Source: Leptolyngbya sp. NIES-2104 (GTDB lineage Bacteria; Cyanobacteriota; Cyanobacteriia; Leptolyngbyales; Leptolyngbyaceae). Taken from it: DNA of 64,000 nucleotides. The translations under genes and the position numbers were made by a program. Positions 1 to 8,105 of the stretch are shown in pieces. Position 1 is the first letter of the stretch. Each line of letters opens with the position of its first letter. Where the stretch lies: the NCBI RefSeq assembly GCF_001485215.1, contig NZ_BBWW01000004.1, forward strand, positions 20,247 to 84,246, given 5' to 3'. Below the pieces are notes generated by a model, which worked only from the letters and a program-made list of their open reading frames with translations, had not been told where the DNA came from and searched no databases.

Positions 1-558
1 TTGAAAGTTTGTGAAAATATTCGACAAAATCAAACCCCATATAATCCATTCATTCTGATGCTTACTGCTCGTGTGGAAGACGACGACCTTGAAATTGGAG
101 TATCGATGGGAGCCGACGATTATTTAAGAAAACCATTTAGTCCAAAAGAACTAAAATCGCGAATCTATGCGCTGTTGAGGCGTGATGTACGGCTTAGTGA
201 AACAGCACTGTCACAAAAACTAATTTGTTCTGCTCGACTGCGTATTGATCAAGAAAGAGGTGAGGTATTTGTGCGATCATCCTTCTCCAATCCCTGGAAG
301 AGGGTCACAAACCTGAGCGATCGACAAGTCAAGTTACTGGCACTCATGGCAAAACATCCTGGTCGAACTTGGGAATTCGAGACTTTGATTGCTCACTTCT
401 GGAGAGATGCAGATGGCGATGACAAACGGCAAGCAATTCACTCTTGCGTCAGTAAGCTTCGTACAAGCCTACGCGAATCTGGAGGCATAGGCGAAAAACA
501 CCCATTCATCAAAAACGTTGCCAATGAAGGGTATAAATTCAGAGATGAAAAAATCTAG
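1..558 (+). CDS. Response regulator, OmpR-like, 5' end cut by window
   Basis: C-terminal part of a two-component response regulator. The visible protein starts inside the receiver domain: the segment LTARVEDDDLEIGVSMGADDYLRKPF matches the last strands of a receiver, with the conserved Lys in RKPF (about residue 45). A winged-helix DNA-binding domain follows (residues ~90-185, ending NEGYKF as in OmpR/PhoB proteins). The phospho-acceptor Asp must lie upstream of base 1, so the TTG at base 1 is not the true start. Its last 14 bases overlap the downstream histidine kinase gene, so the two form a cognate pair. DNA targets are unknown. Confidence 0.85.
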   Translation: MKVCENIRQNQTPYNPFILMLTARVEDDDLEIGVSMGADDYLRKPFSPKELKSRIYALLRRDVRLSETALSQKLICSARLRIDQERGEVFVRSSFSNPWKRVTNLSDRQVKLLALMAKHPGRTWEFETLIAHFWRDADGDDKRQAIHSCVSKLRTSLRESGGIGEKHPFIKNVANEGYKFRDEKI

Positions 559-1573
559 CTACCTTAACAAGCTGCGACGCAAGACTGATTTACAAGCTCA
601 GCTTTTGATCTCTCATGTGCTAGCGATGGCTCTAGGTTTGCTACCAGGGCTTATCCTCGGTCGGCTTTACACAGACGGTATTTGGACTGCGGTGGAAGCT
701 GTCATCGGTGTGCTACTGAGTGTGGCGCTAATGAGTCTCTCAACAGGAAGCCTGATTGTACAACCAGTGAAATCCTTAGAAAAAGCAATAGAAAGGTTCG
801 ATAGGGAGGGAAAAAGTTCAGAGATCGAAGCAGGACCAGTTCCCGAACTAAGGCGATTGGCATTAGCATTTGATTCGCTTACAGAGAGATTGGAATTAGC
901 AGGGAACCGCCGTTATGAATTGATCGGTGCTTTAACACACGAAATTTATACGCCACTCACTGTGTTAACAGGCGATCTAGAGATGCTCCAGCAAAACGAG
1001 CGCGAACCAACCCCAGAACTTTACGACAAACTGCTTCAGCAGACAGCAAAATTGACTCGATTGACAAAGGATTTATCAACACTGTCAAAGGGAGAACTCG
1101 GTCAACTGTCAATCAATCGTCGATCGTTTTCTATGAGATCGCTGTTGCAAAACGTTCAAGAAGAACTCACGTTCAATCCACTTAAGTCATCCTGCCAAAT
1201 TCGATTAGACTGTCCAGCGAACCTACCCAACGCATTTGCTGACCCAGATCGAGTAGGGCAAATTTTGACAAATTTGATTAGCAACGCAATTCGCTATGCG
1301 CCAGGAGGAACAATCAGCGTTCGAGCTTGGACAAACGCTAATTACTTATGGATTGCGGTTGCGGATGATGGAATTGGTATTGCACCAGATGAGATAAATC
1401 ACGTATTTGATGCTTTTTGGCGATCAAATCGCGCTCGTCATCTTGCTCCTGAAGGTCGTGGAATCGGACTCTCGCTTGTTCAACAATTAGTTAGATTGCA
1501 GGGCGGACAAATTGACGTAGAGAGTGAACTTGGCAAAGGAAGTACGTTTCGCTTTTCTATTCCTTTGGCGTAG
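545..1573 (+). CDS. Membrane sensor histidine kinase
   Basis: Inner-membrane sensor kinase that should phosphorylate the regulator encoded just upstream. Two hydrophobic segments near the N-terminus (about residues 25-45 and 52-75) flank only a short loop, so the periplasmic sensor is minimal. A short HAMP-like linker leads to the dimerisation/phosphotransfer box LTHEIYTPLTVL with His132, then an HATPase domain with the G1-type DDGIGI and G2-type GRGIGLSLV boxes at the C-terminus. I chose ATG 545, which overlaps the end of the response regulator; an upstream in-frame start at 518 would add nine residues. No clear Shine-Dalgarno. Signal sensed unknown. Confidence 0.85.
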   Translation: MKKSSYLNKLRRKTDLQAQLLISHVLAMALGLLPGLILGRLYTDGIWTAVEAVIGVLLSVALMSLSTGSLIVQPVKSLEKAIERFDREGKSSEIEAGPVPELRRLALAFDSLTERLELAGNRRYELIGALTHEIYTPLTVLTGDLEMLQQNEREPTPELYDKLLQQTAKLTRLTKDLSTLSKGELGQLSINRRSFSMRSLLQNVQEELTFNPLKSSCQIRLDCPANLPNAFADPDRVGQILTNLISNAIRYAPGGTISVRAWTNANYLWIAVADDGIGIAPDEINHVFDAFWRSNRARHLAPEGRGIGLSLVQQLVRLQGGQIDVESELGKGSTFRFSIPLA

Positions 1574-1606
1574 ATTTGAAAAGGCTACACCCTAAATAAA
1601 GGATGT

Positions 1607-2071
1607 TTACTTACACCGATCGATGCGATAACTGGTTGGAGTTGTACGGAGTGAACACCGGAGCCTCACTTTCACCGTTTTTCCAGCATTGTTACCGCTC
1701 CAGCGCAACACGACGATCACAGATTGAGCAGAGGACTGAGAGATGTTCAAAATCTCAGCTTGAATTGAGCCTGCTTTAAATTGCTCCCAGTAGCGCTGAA
1801 ACTTCCCACGCTCAATGCCCCAAGCTGGCGATAGAAAAGCATAAGCCGTATCAAAATCATGTTCATCCAAGGCTTCAAAATATCGACTCACAAAGTCCTC
1901 GATCGACGGTCGAGCAGTGGACGCAATTGAGGGTAGTGGAGCCGGAGAGGGAGACAATTCTGAAGTTTGATCGCGAGCAGATTCTTGATTGAAATGAATC
2001 AAGGCAGTACTGACTCCAATTAACGTAGCACAAAGTCCTGCTGTTACCAAAATCAAATGAGAAGAACGCAT
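1607..2071 (-). CDS. Secreted/anchored NTF2-like protein of module A
   Basis: 154 aa. An N-terminal hydrophobic segment (about residues 5-25) acts as signal anchor; a Ser/Pro/Ala-rich linker follows; then a compact domain beginning SIEDFVSRYFEALDEHDFDTAYAFLSPAW, which resembles small NTF2-like/SnoaL-like extracytoplasmic domains. Two Cys near the C-terminus (LRCSL and DRCK) could form a disulfide. The gene at 38949-39416 is a clear paralogue in the same position of module B (DFDTAY.FLSPAWG, FKAGSI, SYRI..CK shared). Its constant linkage to the P-loop/membrane operon suggests a part in an envelope-associated plasmid function, which is inference. It converges on the histidine kinase to its left. 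Confidence 0.7.
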   Translation of the reverse strand: MRSSHLILVTAGLCATLIGVSTALIHFNQESARDQTSELSPSPAPLPSIASTARPSIEDFVSRYFEALDEHDFDTAYAFLSPAWGIERGKFQRYWEQFKAGSIQAEILNISQSSAQSVIVVLRWSGNNAGKTVKVRLRCSLRTTPTSYRIDRCK

Positions 2072-2335
2072 AATTACTGACCCTAGTAAACAGTAAAGAA
2101 CAGTACTAACACAGCGATCACTAAAGCCGAATACAAACGCAACCTATTGATTATTTTTTAATATGAAAACAGTTTTCTATCGTTAGTCTTTGAGCTAGAT
2201 TTCAAATTGGTTGATTGCATAAAAACTGATTTCTCAGATACATTTTATTAGCTGTCTTCTAGTGGTATGAGTAACAGTTGAATCAATAATTGTCAGAATG
2301 CTGAATTTTAATTAGCGTCTGCTACTCATCTACCC

Positions 2336-2415
2336 ACTTACCCGCTTACCCGGTCTGCCCGCCTTATACCCACCCTGGGTAAAGTCACTTGAGCCACTTG
2401 GGTAAATGGGTAAGT
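2336..2415. repeat. Inverted-repeat cluster at the end of the module A ATPase gene
   Basis: Left arm ACTTACCCGCTTACCC (2336-2351) is matched by right arm GGGTAAATGGGTAAGT (2400-2415), 14 of 16 positions complementary, and an inner hairpin TACCCA-CCC-TGGGTA lies between. The cluster abuts the TAG stop of the P-loop gene at 2417. Module B has an unrelated sequence with the same architecture at the same place. It could be a bidirectional terminator between the ATPase and NTF2-like genes, or a protein-binding/recombination site. The rest of the intergenic stretch 2072-2335 is AT-rich and holds nothing I can name. Confidence 0.55.
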
Positions 2416-2416
2416 G

Positions 2417-3994
2417 CTACAAGTCAGAATCAATTAAAGTTAGCAAATAGCGAATTTCAGGACGAGAAAAACCATGCTTACGGCTCTGCCATTTCTCGTA
2501 AACATTTGAGGCATCGGCAATACCTGTTTGATCGAGCCACTCTGCTAATTCAGCCGCAACTAACATGATTTCTTTTCGAGATAATTCAGGCTTTTTTGTA
2601 TTTGCCTTTGCGTCAGATTGAGCCGATTGTTTTGTGTCTTCAGACGACTTTATTTCGGCTACTCGACAATCATTTTTCGGTTCACAATCAACAACAAATG
2701 TACGAGCATCGCGATCGTATCCCGAATGATTTGGCAGTTCGGGCATCGGATACCACCGCATTCCATCGCACCAAGCCCGTCGTACTGGAGAACGCCGCAT
2801 CTCTGAAGTAATTGCACTGAGATCACGAGCAGAATCCGCAAACCACTTCGCCTGCAACACCGCTTCGATCTGCATCTCTTCGCCCAGCATCCCAATCATC
2901 AAAGGACGAAATCGAGATCGCGATGCCCCGTTCGTCTTCAAATCATCGTTGTGGGCAGATTGCCCCGCTTCCCAGCAGTACTTTTGCCGTGAATCTCCAG
3001 AAGAAACCAAGCTCTTTACGACATCCGCGTATCGCTTCGACTTCTCACGAATTAATGTGCCTTCATTGCAAATAAGTAAACAGCATTCAGGACGACCATT
3101 AAAGTCATCGAGAATCGCATCAATCCAAGCTGAGATCGTCGAGTCACTGGAAATTGCCAAATTCAATCGATAGAACGTGACCCGATCGAGTTCAGCATAG
3201 TAGCCCGTTTCTTTCGGGTCGTTCTTGCAGTCCATGACGATCACGGTGAACTTTGGGTAAATGGACAAGAACGATCGCAGCGCGTTCGAGAGCAGGATAT
3301 CTTTACCACCACCGGACACAGAAATAATTAGTGATGTTCGTAAACGATCCCCAACGAGGTAATTGATCGGACTGAAAGATGGTAATGGATTGGTCATTTC
3401 ATTTGATGGAGTTGAATTTTGGGGAATTGCATCAGGTGCTTGCACTGCGATCGCTGGAACATCCACAGTGTTTTGCTCTGAATCGTTCGCTATCGCAGGT
3501 TCTGCACGTTGCTCAGATTGATTCTGTAAGTTTGTCGCGTAAGCTTTTTTGACTTCAGCGAACGTCGATGGCGTTAACCGCCCCTCGACCATTTCCACGA
3601 GTTCGATCGCGGCTCCAGTTAATCGCATTCCGTCGATATGCGCCGCAACGCATTGATCTACGATGAACTTTCGTCCTGTGAACCGGATAAGTTGGGCAAT
3701 CTCTCGATGATTCAGCAAATGGCAGAAGTTGCCAGTCCGTGCGATGTACTCGGCTTGCTGACCATTTTTAGTAGCGCTTTTAATTGCATTGACAAGAATT
3801 GGAAGTGCGATCGCGCCTGCTGCTGGCAATCCACAGGGAATGACTAATGCGCCAAAAATGCCAACTGCTAAGAGAAATCGCCCAGTGGGTGCGTTGTTCA
3901 CTCGCGAAGCTGCAAGCTCTTCAAAGTCGTCAATCTTATCTTCAATTTCGTCTGCGCTGAAGCGTCCTTCAGTCTCACCATATCGGCTTAGCAT
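2417..3994 (-). CDS. Membrane-anchored P-loop ATPase-like protein, module A
   Basis: 525 aa. Hydrophobic stretch near residues 40-72 (FLLAVGIFGALVIPCG and on) suggests membrane anchoring; a low-complexity linker (~165-205) leads to a P-loop-like strand and loop ISVSGGGKD (Lys231) and a following hydrophobic strand FTVIVMDCKND that looks like a Walker B. The layout resembles coupling-protein/FtsK-HerA ATPases, but the usual Ser/Thr after the P-loop Lys is Asp. A C-terminal helical domain ending SRPEIRYLLTLI is shared with the 582-aa paralogue of module B. Last gene of a minus-strand operon that starts with the ParM-like gene. Possible role: DNA pumping or membrane attachment of plasmid DNA; function unproven. 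Confidence 0.6.
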   Translation of the reverse strand: MLSRYGETEGRFSADEIEDKIDDFEELAASRVNNAPTGRFLLAVGIFGALVIPCGLPAAGAIALPILVNAIKSATKNGQQAEYIARTGNFCHLLNHREIAQLIRFTGRKFIVDQCVAAHIDGMRLTGAAIELVEMVEGRLTPSTFAEVKKAYATNLQNQSEQRAEPAIANDSEQNTVDVPAIAVQAPDAIPQNSTPSNEMTNPLPSFSPINYLVGDRLRTSLIISVSGGGKDILLSNALRSFLSIYPKFTVIVMDCKNDPKETGYYAELDRVTFYRLNLAISSDSTISAWIDAILDDFNGRPECCLLICNEGTLIREKSKRYADVVKSLVSSGDSRQKYCWEAGQSAHNDDLKTNGASRSRFRPLMIGMLGEEMQIEAVLQAKWFADSARDLSAITSEMRRSPVRRAWCDGMRWYPMPELPNHSGYDRDARTFVVDCEPKNDCRVAEIKSSEDTKQSAQSDAKANTKKPELSRKEIMLVAAELAEWLDQTGIADASNVYEKWQSRKHGFSRPEIRYLLTLIDSDL

Positions 3995-4052
3995 TGATGT
4001 ACCCTCTCATCTTGAGGGCGCAGCCGCGCCCGTACATAGCATCACAGTTGGC

Positions 4053-4775
4053 TTAGTTAGCAGAATCAAACTGACGTGCCCGAATCCAGAAAATTACGAT
4101 CACGAACGGGATCAGAAGCAGTTCAAAGCTAAACATCATCGTCAAAAGTTTTGTAAGATTGCCCCAGTCAATCCGGCTCGTGATGCCAGATGCGATCGCC
4201 ACGAAGAAAACTTGCAAGTTGCGAGCAGGCGGATATTTGTGAATACCGATCGCAAAATCAAAGGCATAAGCAAACAGTGCTAACAATGCAGACCATCGGA
4301 TGAAAAAGAAAGGAATGCCGTTCACACCTCGTGCAATCCGGCGAGACCGTCGATCGCTAAAATCATCTGGGTTCACGCCGTTCTTTCGTGCATCTTTCAA
4401 AGCTCCGCGCTTGGCTTTGCGATCGAGCAAAATTAAAATCCACAAAACCTGAAAAATTTGTACTACGCTCCATACGAGAATCGCACCGACCGAAGCAATC
4501 ACATTGTTCCAGGTGGTGAGCATCCAGCCGAGTACCGGAAGATTCTTTACCCACGGTGCTTCAGCTCCGGCGCTGGCAAACAGGCTGTAGTATGGCTCAA
4601 TATTCGTGAGGGCAACTCGAATCAGGGCAACGCCAAGCCCGATCGCTAAAACCCAGGCAATGAAGCCGAAAAAGGGATTATCGATCGCATCTCTTGCTTC
4701 ACGCCCTGCCTGTCGTGCATAGGTTCTTGCGTTGTCTTTCCAAGACGGAGAATCAGACTGCGACTGTGTTTTCAT
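4053..4775 (-). CDS. Polytopic membrane protein, module A
   Basis: 240 aa with about four transmembrane segments: FFGFIAWVLAIGLGVALI, SVGAILVWSVVQIFQVLWILILL, a third around RWSALLALFAYAFDFAIG, and a fourth around FELLLIPFVIVIFWI. A basic cytosolic loop (LDRKAKRGALKDARKNG) lies between the second and third. Topology and a W..VQIFQ/IQVFE-like segment match the 244-aa membrane protein in module B, so I treat them as diverged paralogues. It lies between the P-loop protein gene (58 bp away) and the TM/Cys protein gene (11 bp away) in one minus-strand operon and probably forms the membrane base of the same apparatus. No known family recognised. Confidence 0.65.
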   Translation of the reverse strand: MKTQSQSDSPSWKDNARTYARQAGREARDAIDNPFFGFIAWVLAIGLGVALIRVALTNIEPYYSLFASAGAEAPWVKNLPVLGWMLTTWNNVIASVGAILVWSVVQIFQVLWILILLDRKAKRGALKDARKNGVNPDDFSDRRSRRIARGVNGIPFFFIRWSALLALFAYAFDFAIGIHKYPPARNLQVFFVAIASGITSRIDWGNLTKLLTMMFSFELLLIPFVIVIFWIRARQFDSAN

Positions 4776-4786
4776 AGTAGGGACTC

Positions 4787-5335
4787 CTAACGAACAGGAT
4801 TGGAATAGGTGCCACGCGCTCGCTGTTTCGCTGCGTTGATTAAGTCCTGATTGCCCGTATTAGCTAAGTCGCGCGCCACTGCTAATCCATTGAGTGCAGG
4901 ATCAGGAACTAATTTCGCTGTATTGCCATAGACATCGCAGATTTCCATTCCAGCAGGCAGAAAAGCATTTCTGGGCATCTTGCGAATGTCGAACTTCTTA
5001 CCGCGATACAGTTTTGCCAGCTCGCCCTTCAGCACAGGTTCACCATCAGTGATTGCGGTGTAATAGCCTTGCTGATTTAGAGAAAAGATGACCGTGCAGT
5101 GATTGCGGTATCGCTCTTCTGCAATCTCGCGCCGCTGCTCAGAAACCAATTGCTCGGTTTGCAGACGTTGATTGTCTTGTTGCTCTACTTTAAGCGACGC
5201 TCGAAGCTGGTTGCTGGAATCAATGAAGCTTTTGATGCTGCCTGAATTGAGGGTCAGAACAATCAGTGCGATCGCGCCACAAACACATTCCGCTTTATGT
5301 TCGTGCAGCAGTTCGTAAAGCTGGTGTTTTTTCAT
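4787..5335 (-). CDS. Single-TM, coiled-coil, cysteine-containing protein, module A
   Basis: 182 aa. Start ATG 5335 is preferred because AGGAG lies 7 nt upstream; an upstream in-frame start at 5365 has no such site. One N-terminal membrane segment (AIALIVLTLNS), then a Gln/Glu-rich coiled coil (residues ~40-75), then a globular part with Cys in RNHCTVIF and MEICDVYG, a pair suited to an extracytoplasmic disulfide. The module B counterpart (161 aa) has the same TM, coiled coil and an IEPQC plus GLVICDRNF pair. The likely location is anchored in the inner membrane facing the periplasm. No recognised family. Confidence 0.6.
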   Translation of the reverse strand: MKKHQLYELLHEHKAECVCGAIALIVLTLNSGSIKSFIDSSNQLRASLKVEQQDNQRLQTEQLVSEQRREIAEERYRNHCTVIFSLNQQGYYTAITDGEPVLKGELAKLYRGKKFDIRKMPRNAFLPAGMEICDVYGNTAKLVPDPALNGLAVARDLANTGNQDLINAAKQRARGTYSNPVR

Positions 5336-5370
5336 CGGATTGCTCCTGGGTGTGAGTTCCTGCAATCGAT

Positions 5371-5688
5371 CTACGCGGCGTAAACGCCGTCTTTCAATTG
5401 ATTCGCGATCGCAATTTGCAAGCTCAGTGCATCATTTGGGGTGACGCGATCGAGAATGGCAAGCGCAACATAAAATTCATCGGACGCTCTCAAACCGCAG
5501 TCTTCAGAAGCTGCGTACAGTCCGTAATCTTCAGAGTCATCAGCTAGAAAGCCTGCCAAGGTTGCAAGTAGAGCAAGCTTATCGGCGGAAGACATTCGCT
5601 CTAATCGATCGCCATACTGTTCAGTCAATTTCACAAGGCAATCGGATGAAGCATAGTAAGTCACTGAGTCGTACTTTGTTGCCATCAT
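5371..5688 (-). CDS. Small acidic conserved protein, module A
   Basis: 105 aa, acidic, all-helical by appearance. Starts at tandem ATGs (5688 or 5685) with a perfect AGGAGG 8 nt upstream. The opening MATKYDSVTYYASSDCLVKLTEQYGDRLERMSSADKLALLATLAGF aligns with the module B protein at 42905-43252 (PSKYDSPHYYY, FGDYLERLS, KFDLIALLALW), so it is a conserved member of the backbone and not a chance ORF. Both end with a run that predicts a last helix (IAIANQLKDGVYA / SMSSQLSSGVFA). No transmembrane segment; cytosolic. Function unknown; placement between the ParR-like and membrane genes suggests an adaptor. Confidence 0.65.
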   Translation of the reverse strand: MMATKYDSVTYYASSDCLVKLTEQYGDRLERMSSADKLALLATLAGFLADDSEDYGLYAASEDCGLRASDEFYVALAILDRVTPNDALSLQIAIANQLKDGVYAA

Positions 5689-5747
5689 TAAAAATCCTCC
5701 TGGATGAGTTGAGGGATGAGGATAGAGTTGCCGAATACTTGCAGCCT

Positions 5748-6011
5748 TTAAAACGAAAGCGGTTCGTCAAACTTGAACTGTTGATCTTGCACAGTGCGAC
5801 TTTCAGAGGTTAGAGGTTGGCTGTTTTGATATGCCAATGGGTTTGGATCACCGTATCGCTCTGGGTCTAGCTCCCAGGTAAGCAAGAGATGTTTTCCGTA
5901 GCGGCTGACCATCATGGCAATCGCATGAGAGGGTGAGGGACTTTTGGTTACTGCTTGAATTTGATCGACGATCGCACGAGTAGATTCGTCTAAAACAATG
6001 CGGCTGGTCAT
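5748..6011 (-). CDS. Putative ParR-like DNA-binding adaptor, module A
   Basis: 87 aa, 4 bp downstream of the ParM-like gene. The N-terminus MTSRIVLDESTRAIVDQIQAVTK...SHAIAMMVSRYGKHLL fits a strand-helix-helix ribbon-helix-helix fold, and the C-terminal tail is polar and unstructured, as in ParR, where the tail contacts the actin filament. Start ATG 6011 has AGGA 7 nt upstream. In type II partition, parR directly follows parM; the same order is seen in module B (43640-43852) and the third pair (50649-51098). Assignment is by context and fold shape, not by a recognised signature. Confidence 0.55.
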   Translation of the reverse strand: MTSRIVLDESTRAIVDQIQAVTKSPSPSHAIAMMVSRYGKHLLLTWELDPERYGDPNPLAYQNSQPLTSESRTVQDQQFKFDEPLSF

Positions 6012-6015
6012 AGCG

Positions 6016-7026
6016 TTATCCTGCTGTCATGCCGAGCAGAGAGATCAATTGTGGAAAGCGATCGATTTGTGAGTGTCGAGCGACTTTAAATCGCCCTTTG
6101 GTCGCTTCTTCTAAAGGTTCGGCTAAAGATGCAGAGCCGCCAATGACGAGGACTTCGCCGATTTCGCTCATCCATTGATTCCATCGGCTTCGTAATTCTG
6201 CTCGAATGTCGGAAAGCCATTGTTCGCGGCAAATCTCAAACTGTTTTTGAAACTGAAAGCCGCTGGTTCCGAGTGTAAAATCCTGCCGCTCGATGCCATC
6301 CATGATTTGGGACAAATCAGGACTGTTGGTAAGCTGGGGTGTGATTCGGGCGCTGATGCGACGAGCAAGATCATACGTGCCGGGGAGAATGGCATCGGCT
6401 TCACGAATGAGCGAACCGCCGACACTATAAAGTCTGCCGATTCCAGTTCCGCCACCAAGATCTAGAACTCCGTTAAGTTGTCGTTTACTACGGTATAAAT
6501 CGCGCTTCATGGCGAAGTTGTAAGCGGCTTGGGTTTCGTCGATCGGCTTCACTTCATGCACGACGGCTGTAATGCGTTGTCCGTTGCGGGTGAATTGGTG
6601 GGTGCCTTCAACTTTTTTCAACTCTGCAATATCTGCTTGATTGCGGCTGTTTGGAAGAGCAATGACGAGCCTTTGAACAACGACAGCGCTACTGCCGGGA
6701 TGAGGTTCGATCGCGGCTAAAACCAATTTCTTCGCCAATTCGCATTTGTTGTCTTGAAAAACTGGTGTACCGCGCATATCGCGGGCGACTGCACCCAGGC
6801 AGAAGTGATTATCGCCAGCGCTGATGACGACGCTGTGATCGTCGGGGGTAGGATCATCGAATCCTGGCTCAAACTGCTTGATGAATGCGGGGATGATGCG
6901 GGGACGGTTATCGATGTCGAGCCATTTGAGAGTGCGGTTGCCGCCATCGAAAACGACGATCGCTCTCTTGAGCAGAACGCTTTCACTCAATGACCGTGCA
7001 TTAGATGTAGCGAGATTGTTAAACAT
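6016..7026 (-). CDS. parM-like: ParM-like actin ATPase, module A
   Basis: 336 aa. Actin-like fold: phosphate-1 motif VVFDGGNRTLKW near residue 27, phosphate-2 motif GVLDLGGGTGIGRLY (about 190), and the adenosine motif EVLVIGGSASLAEPL (about 295). This set is typical of plasmid-segregating actin homologues (ParM/Alp/StbA and cyanobacterial ParM-domain proteins). It would polymerise with ATP and push or hold plasmid copies through a ParR-bound centromere. It heads a minus-strand operon running to the P-loop protein, and its upstream region has two clusters of AACATG repeats. No strong Shine-Dalgarno at ATG 7026. Confidence 0.8.
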   Translation of the reverse strand: MFNNLATSNARSLSESVLLKRAIVVFDGGNRTLKWLDIDNRPRIIPAFIKQFEPGFDDPTPDDHSVVISAGDNHFCLGAVARDMRGTPVFQDNKCELAKKLVLAAIEPHPGSSAVVVQRLVIALPNSRNQADIAELKKVEGTHQFTRNGQRITAVVHEVKPIDETQAAYNFAMKRDLYRSKRQLNGVLDLGGGTGIGRLYSVGGSLIREADAILPGTYDLARRISARITPQLTNSPDLSQIMDGIERQDFTLGTSGFQFQKQFEICREQWLSDIRAELRSRWNQWMSEIGEVLVIGGSASLAEPLEEATKGRFKVARHSQIDRFPQLISLLGMTAG

Positions 7027-7150
7027 AAAACTCTGCTTTTCCTGAGAAGTAGGTCAAATGCTGATGCTGCTTTGGAGCAAGGCTATCTAGAGCAACCTGG
7101 AAAGTGCGTTTCTATGAGCGCTGCACGTCCTTTTGTTGTTCTACCTGCGA

Positions 7151-7180
7151 ACACGATAACATGTTAACATGTTATCGTGT
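7151..7180. promoter_or_regulatory. Perfect 30-bp palindrome between divergent parM-like and RHH genes
   Basis: ACACGATAACATGTT followed immediately by its exact reverse complement. It sits 125 bp from the parM-like start and 63 bp from the RHH gene start, so it could control both. A fully symmetric 30-bp site suits two or more dimeric ribbon-helix-helix repressors. It contains the first two AACATG elements of the wider repeat set. Confidence 0.7.
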
Positions 7181-7245
7181 CAACATGCAGACACGAAAAA
7201 TTAGAGAGTTCTACAAACATGGCAACATGGAGGCATACAAACATG
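7158..7245. repeat. AACATG repeat set, candidate centromere/operator of module A
   Basis: Six direct AACATG hexamers at 7158, 7166, 7182 and at 7216, 7224, 7240. The two clusters have the same internal spacing (8 then 16 bp) and lie 58 bp apart. The second cluster encloses the GGAGG ribosome binding site and runs into the start codon of the RHH gene. This is the layout expected for a ParR/RHH-bound centromere that also autoregulates. Confidence 0.6.
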
Positions 7246-7452
7246 TACGACGATATGGCAGCAGTAAGGCGAAACGACCCAAACTTTGCTCAGGTGAGTG
7301 GATATATCCCAAAAGAAATGGCTTTGCAGTTCAAAATTGCTTGCACAGCCAAAGAAATCAGCATGACCGAGGGATTGGAACAAGCAGTTAGTTTGTGGTT
7401 AGAAAAGAACGCGCACGACAAAGCTCCTGTCAGTAAAAACAGAGACGATTAA
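7243..7452 (+). CDS. Ribbon-helix-helix regulator, module A
   Basis: 69 aa. ATG 7243 is chosen because GGAGG (7229-7233) lies 9 nt upstream; earlier in-frame GTG/ATG codons would be read through the repeat set. The core QVSGYIPKEMALQFKIACTAKEISMTEGLEQAVSLWLEK is a CopG/Arc-like ribbon-helix-helix: strand, then two helices. Likely binds the AACATG repeats or palindrome upstream and represses its own gene and perhaps the divergent parM-like operon. It precedes a Uma2 gene by 13 bp; module B has the same pair (45100-45306, 45392-45976). Confidence 0.65.
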   Translation: MYDDMAAVRRNDPNFAQVSGYIPKEMALQFKIACTAKEISMTEGLEQAVSLWLEKNAHDKAPVSKNRDD

Positions 7453-7465
7453 GAAGGTGATCGCC

Positions 7466-8098
7466 ATGATTCAAGCCATTCCTAAGCCGTTTACGTTTGA
7501 AGAATTCGTCGCGTGGTATCCCGAAAACGGACGCTACGAGCTAATTGATGGAATTGTTGTCGAGACGCAACCCACCGGACCGCACGAAGATGTCACTGAA
7601 TTTGTTTCAACCGCGCTCACCCTGGAAGCGAATCGGCTGAAACTGCCCTACAAATTCCCCCGACGCGCACTGGTCAAAGCCCCTAGCTGGAATACGGGTT
7701 ATCTGCCTGATGTCTTAGTTATTAACAAAGAGGCATTGGCAAGCGAACCCCTATGGCAGCGTGAAGCCACGATCACGCAAGGCGCTTCAATTCGATTAGT
7801 CGTAGAAGTAGTCAGTACAAATTGGGAAACCGATTACGCTCGGAAACTGGAAGATTACGAGGATATGAATATCGCTGAGTACTGGGTCGTTGACCACATG
7901 GCTCTGGGTGGTAAGAAATACATCGGTTTTCCAAAACGCCCCACAATTTCGGTCTACCAACTCGTTGACGGAGAATACCAGGTGCAGCGATTTCGCGGCA
8001 GCGACCCTTGCGGTATCTGCGAAGCAGCGCGCATTATCTCCCCAACGTTCAAAGAGCTACAGTTAACGGCTGAACAAGTCTTTGCGGCTGGAGGGTGA
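7466..8098 (+). CDS. Uma2-family PD-(D/E)XK nuclease-like protein, module A
   Basis: 210 aa. Opens with FTFEEFVAWYPENGRYELIDGIVVE, a typical Uma2 start, and has the core YLPDVLVI ... IRLVVEVVSTNWETDYARKLEDYEDMNIAEYWVVD, in which the Asp and Glu and the nearby Lys are the candidate catalytic set of the restriction-endonuclease fold. Uma2 proteins are expanded in cyanobacteria, and their targets are unknown. ATG 7466 has AAGGTG about 6 nt upstream; GTG 7457 is an alternative. Follows the RHH gene and precedes the XRE-tailed protein by 7 bp, so the three form one plus-strand transcription unit. Confidence 0.85.
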   Translation: MIQAIPKPFTFEEFVAWYPENGRYELIDGIVVETQPTGPHEDVTEFVSTALTLEANRLKLPYKFPRRALVKAPSWNTGYLPDVLVINKEALASEPLWQREATITQGASIRLVVEVVSTNWETDYARKLEDYEDMNIAEYWVVDHMALGGKKYIGFPKRPTISVYQLVDGEYQVQRFRGSDPCGICEAARIISPTFKELQLTAEQVFAAGG

Positions 8099-8105
8099 GA
8101 TCCCA

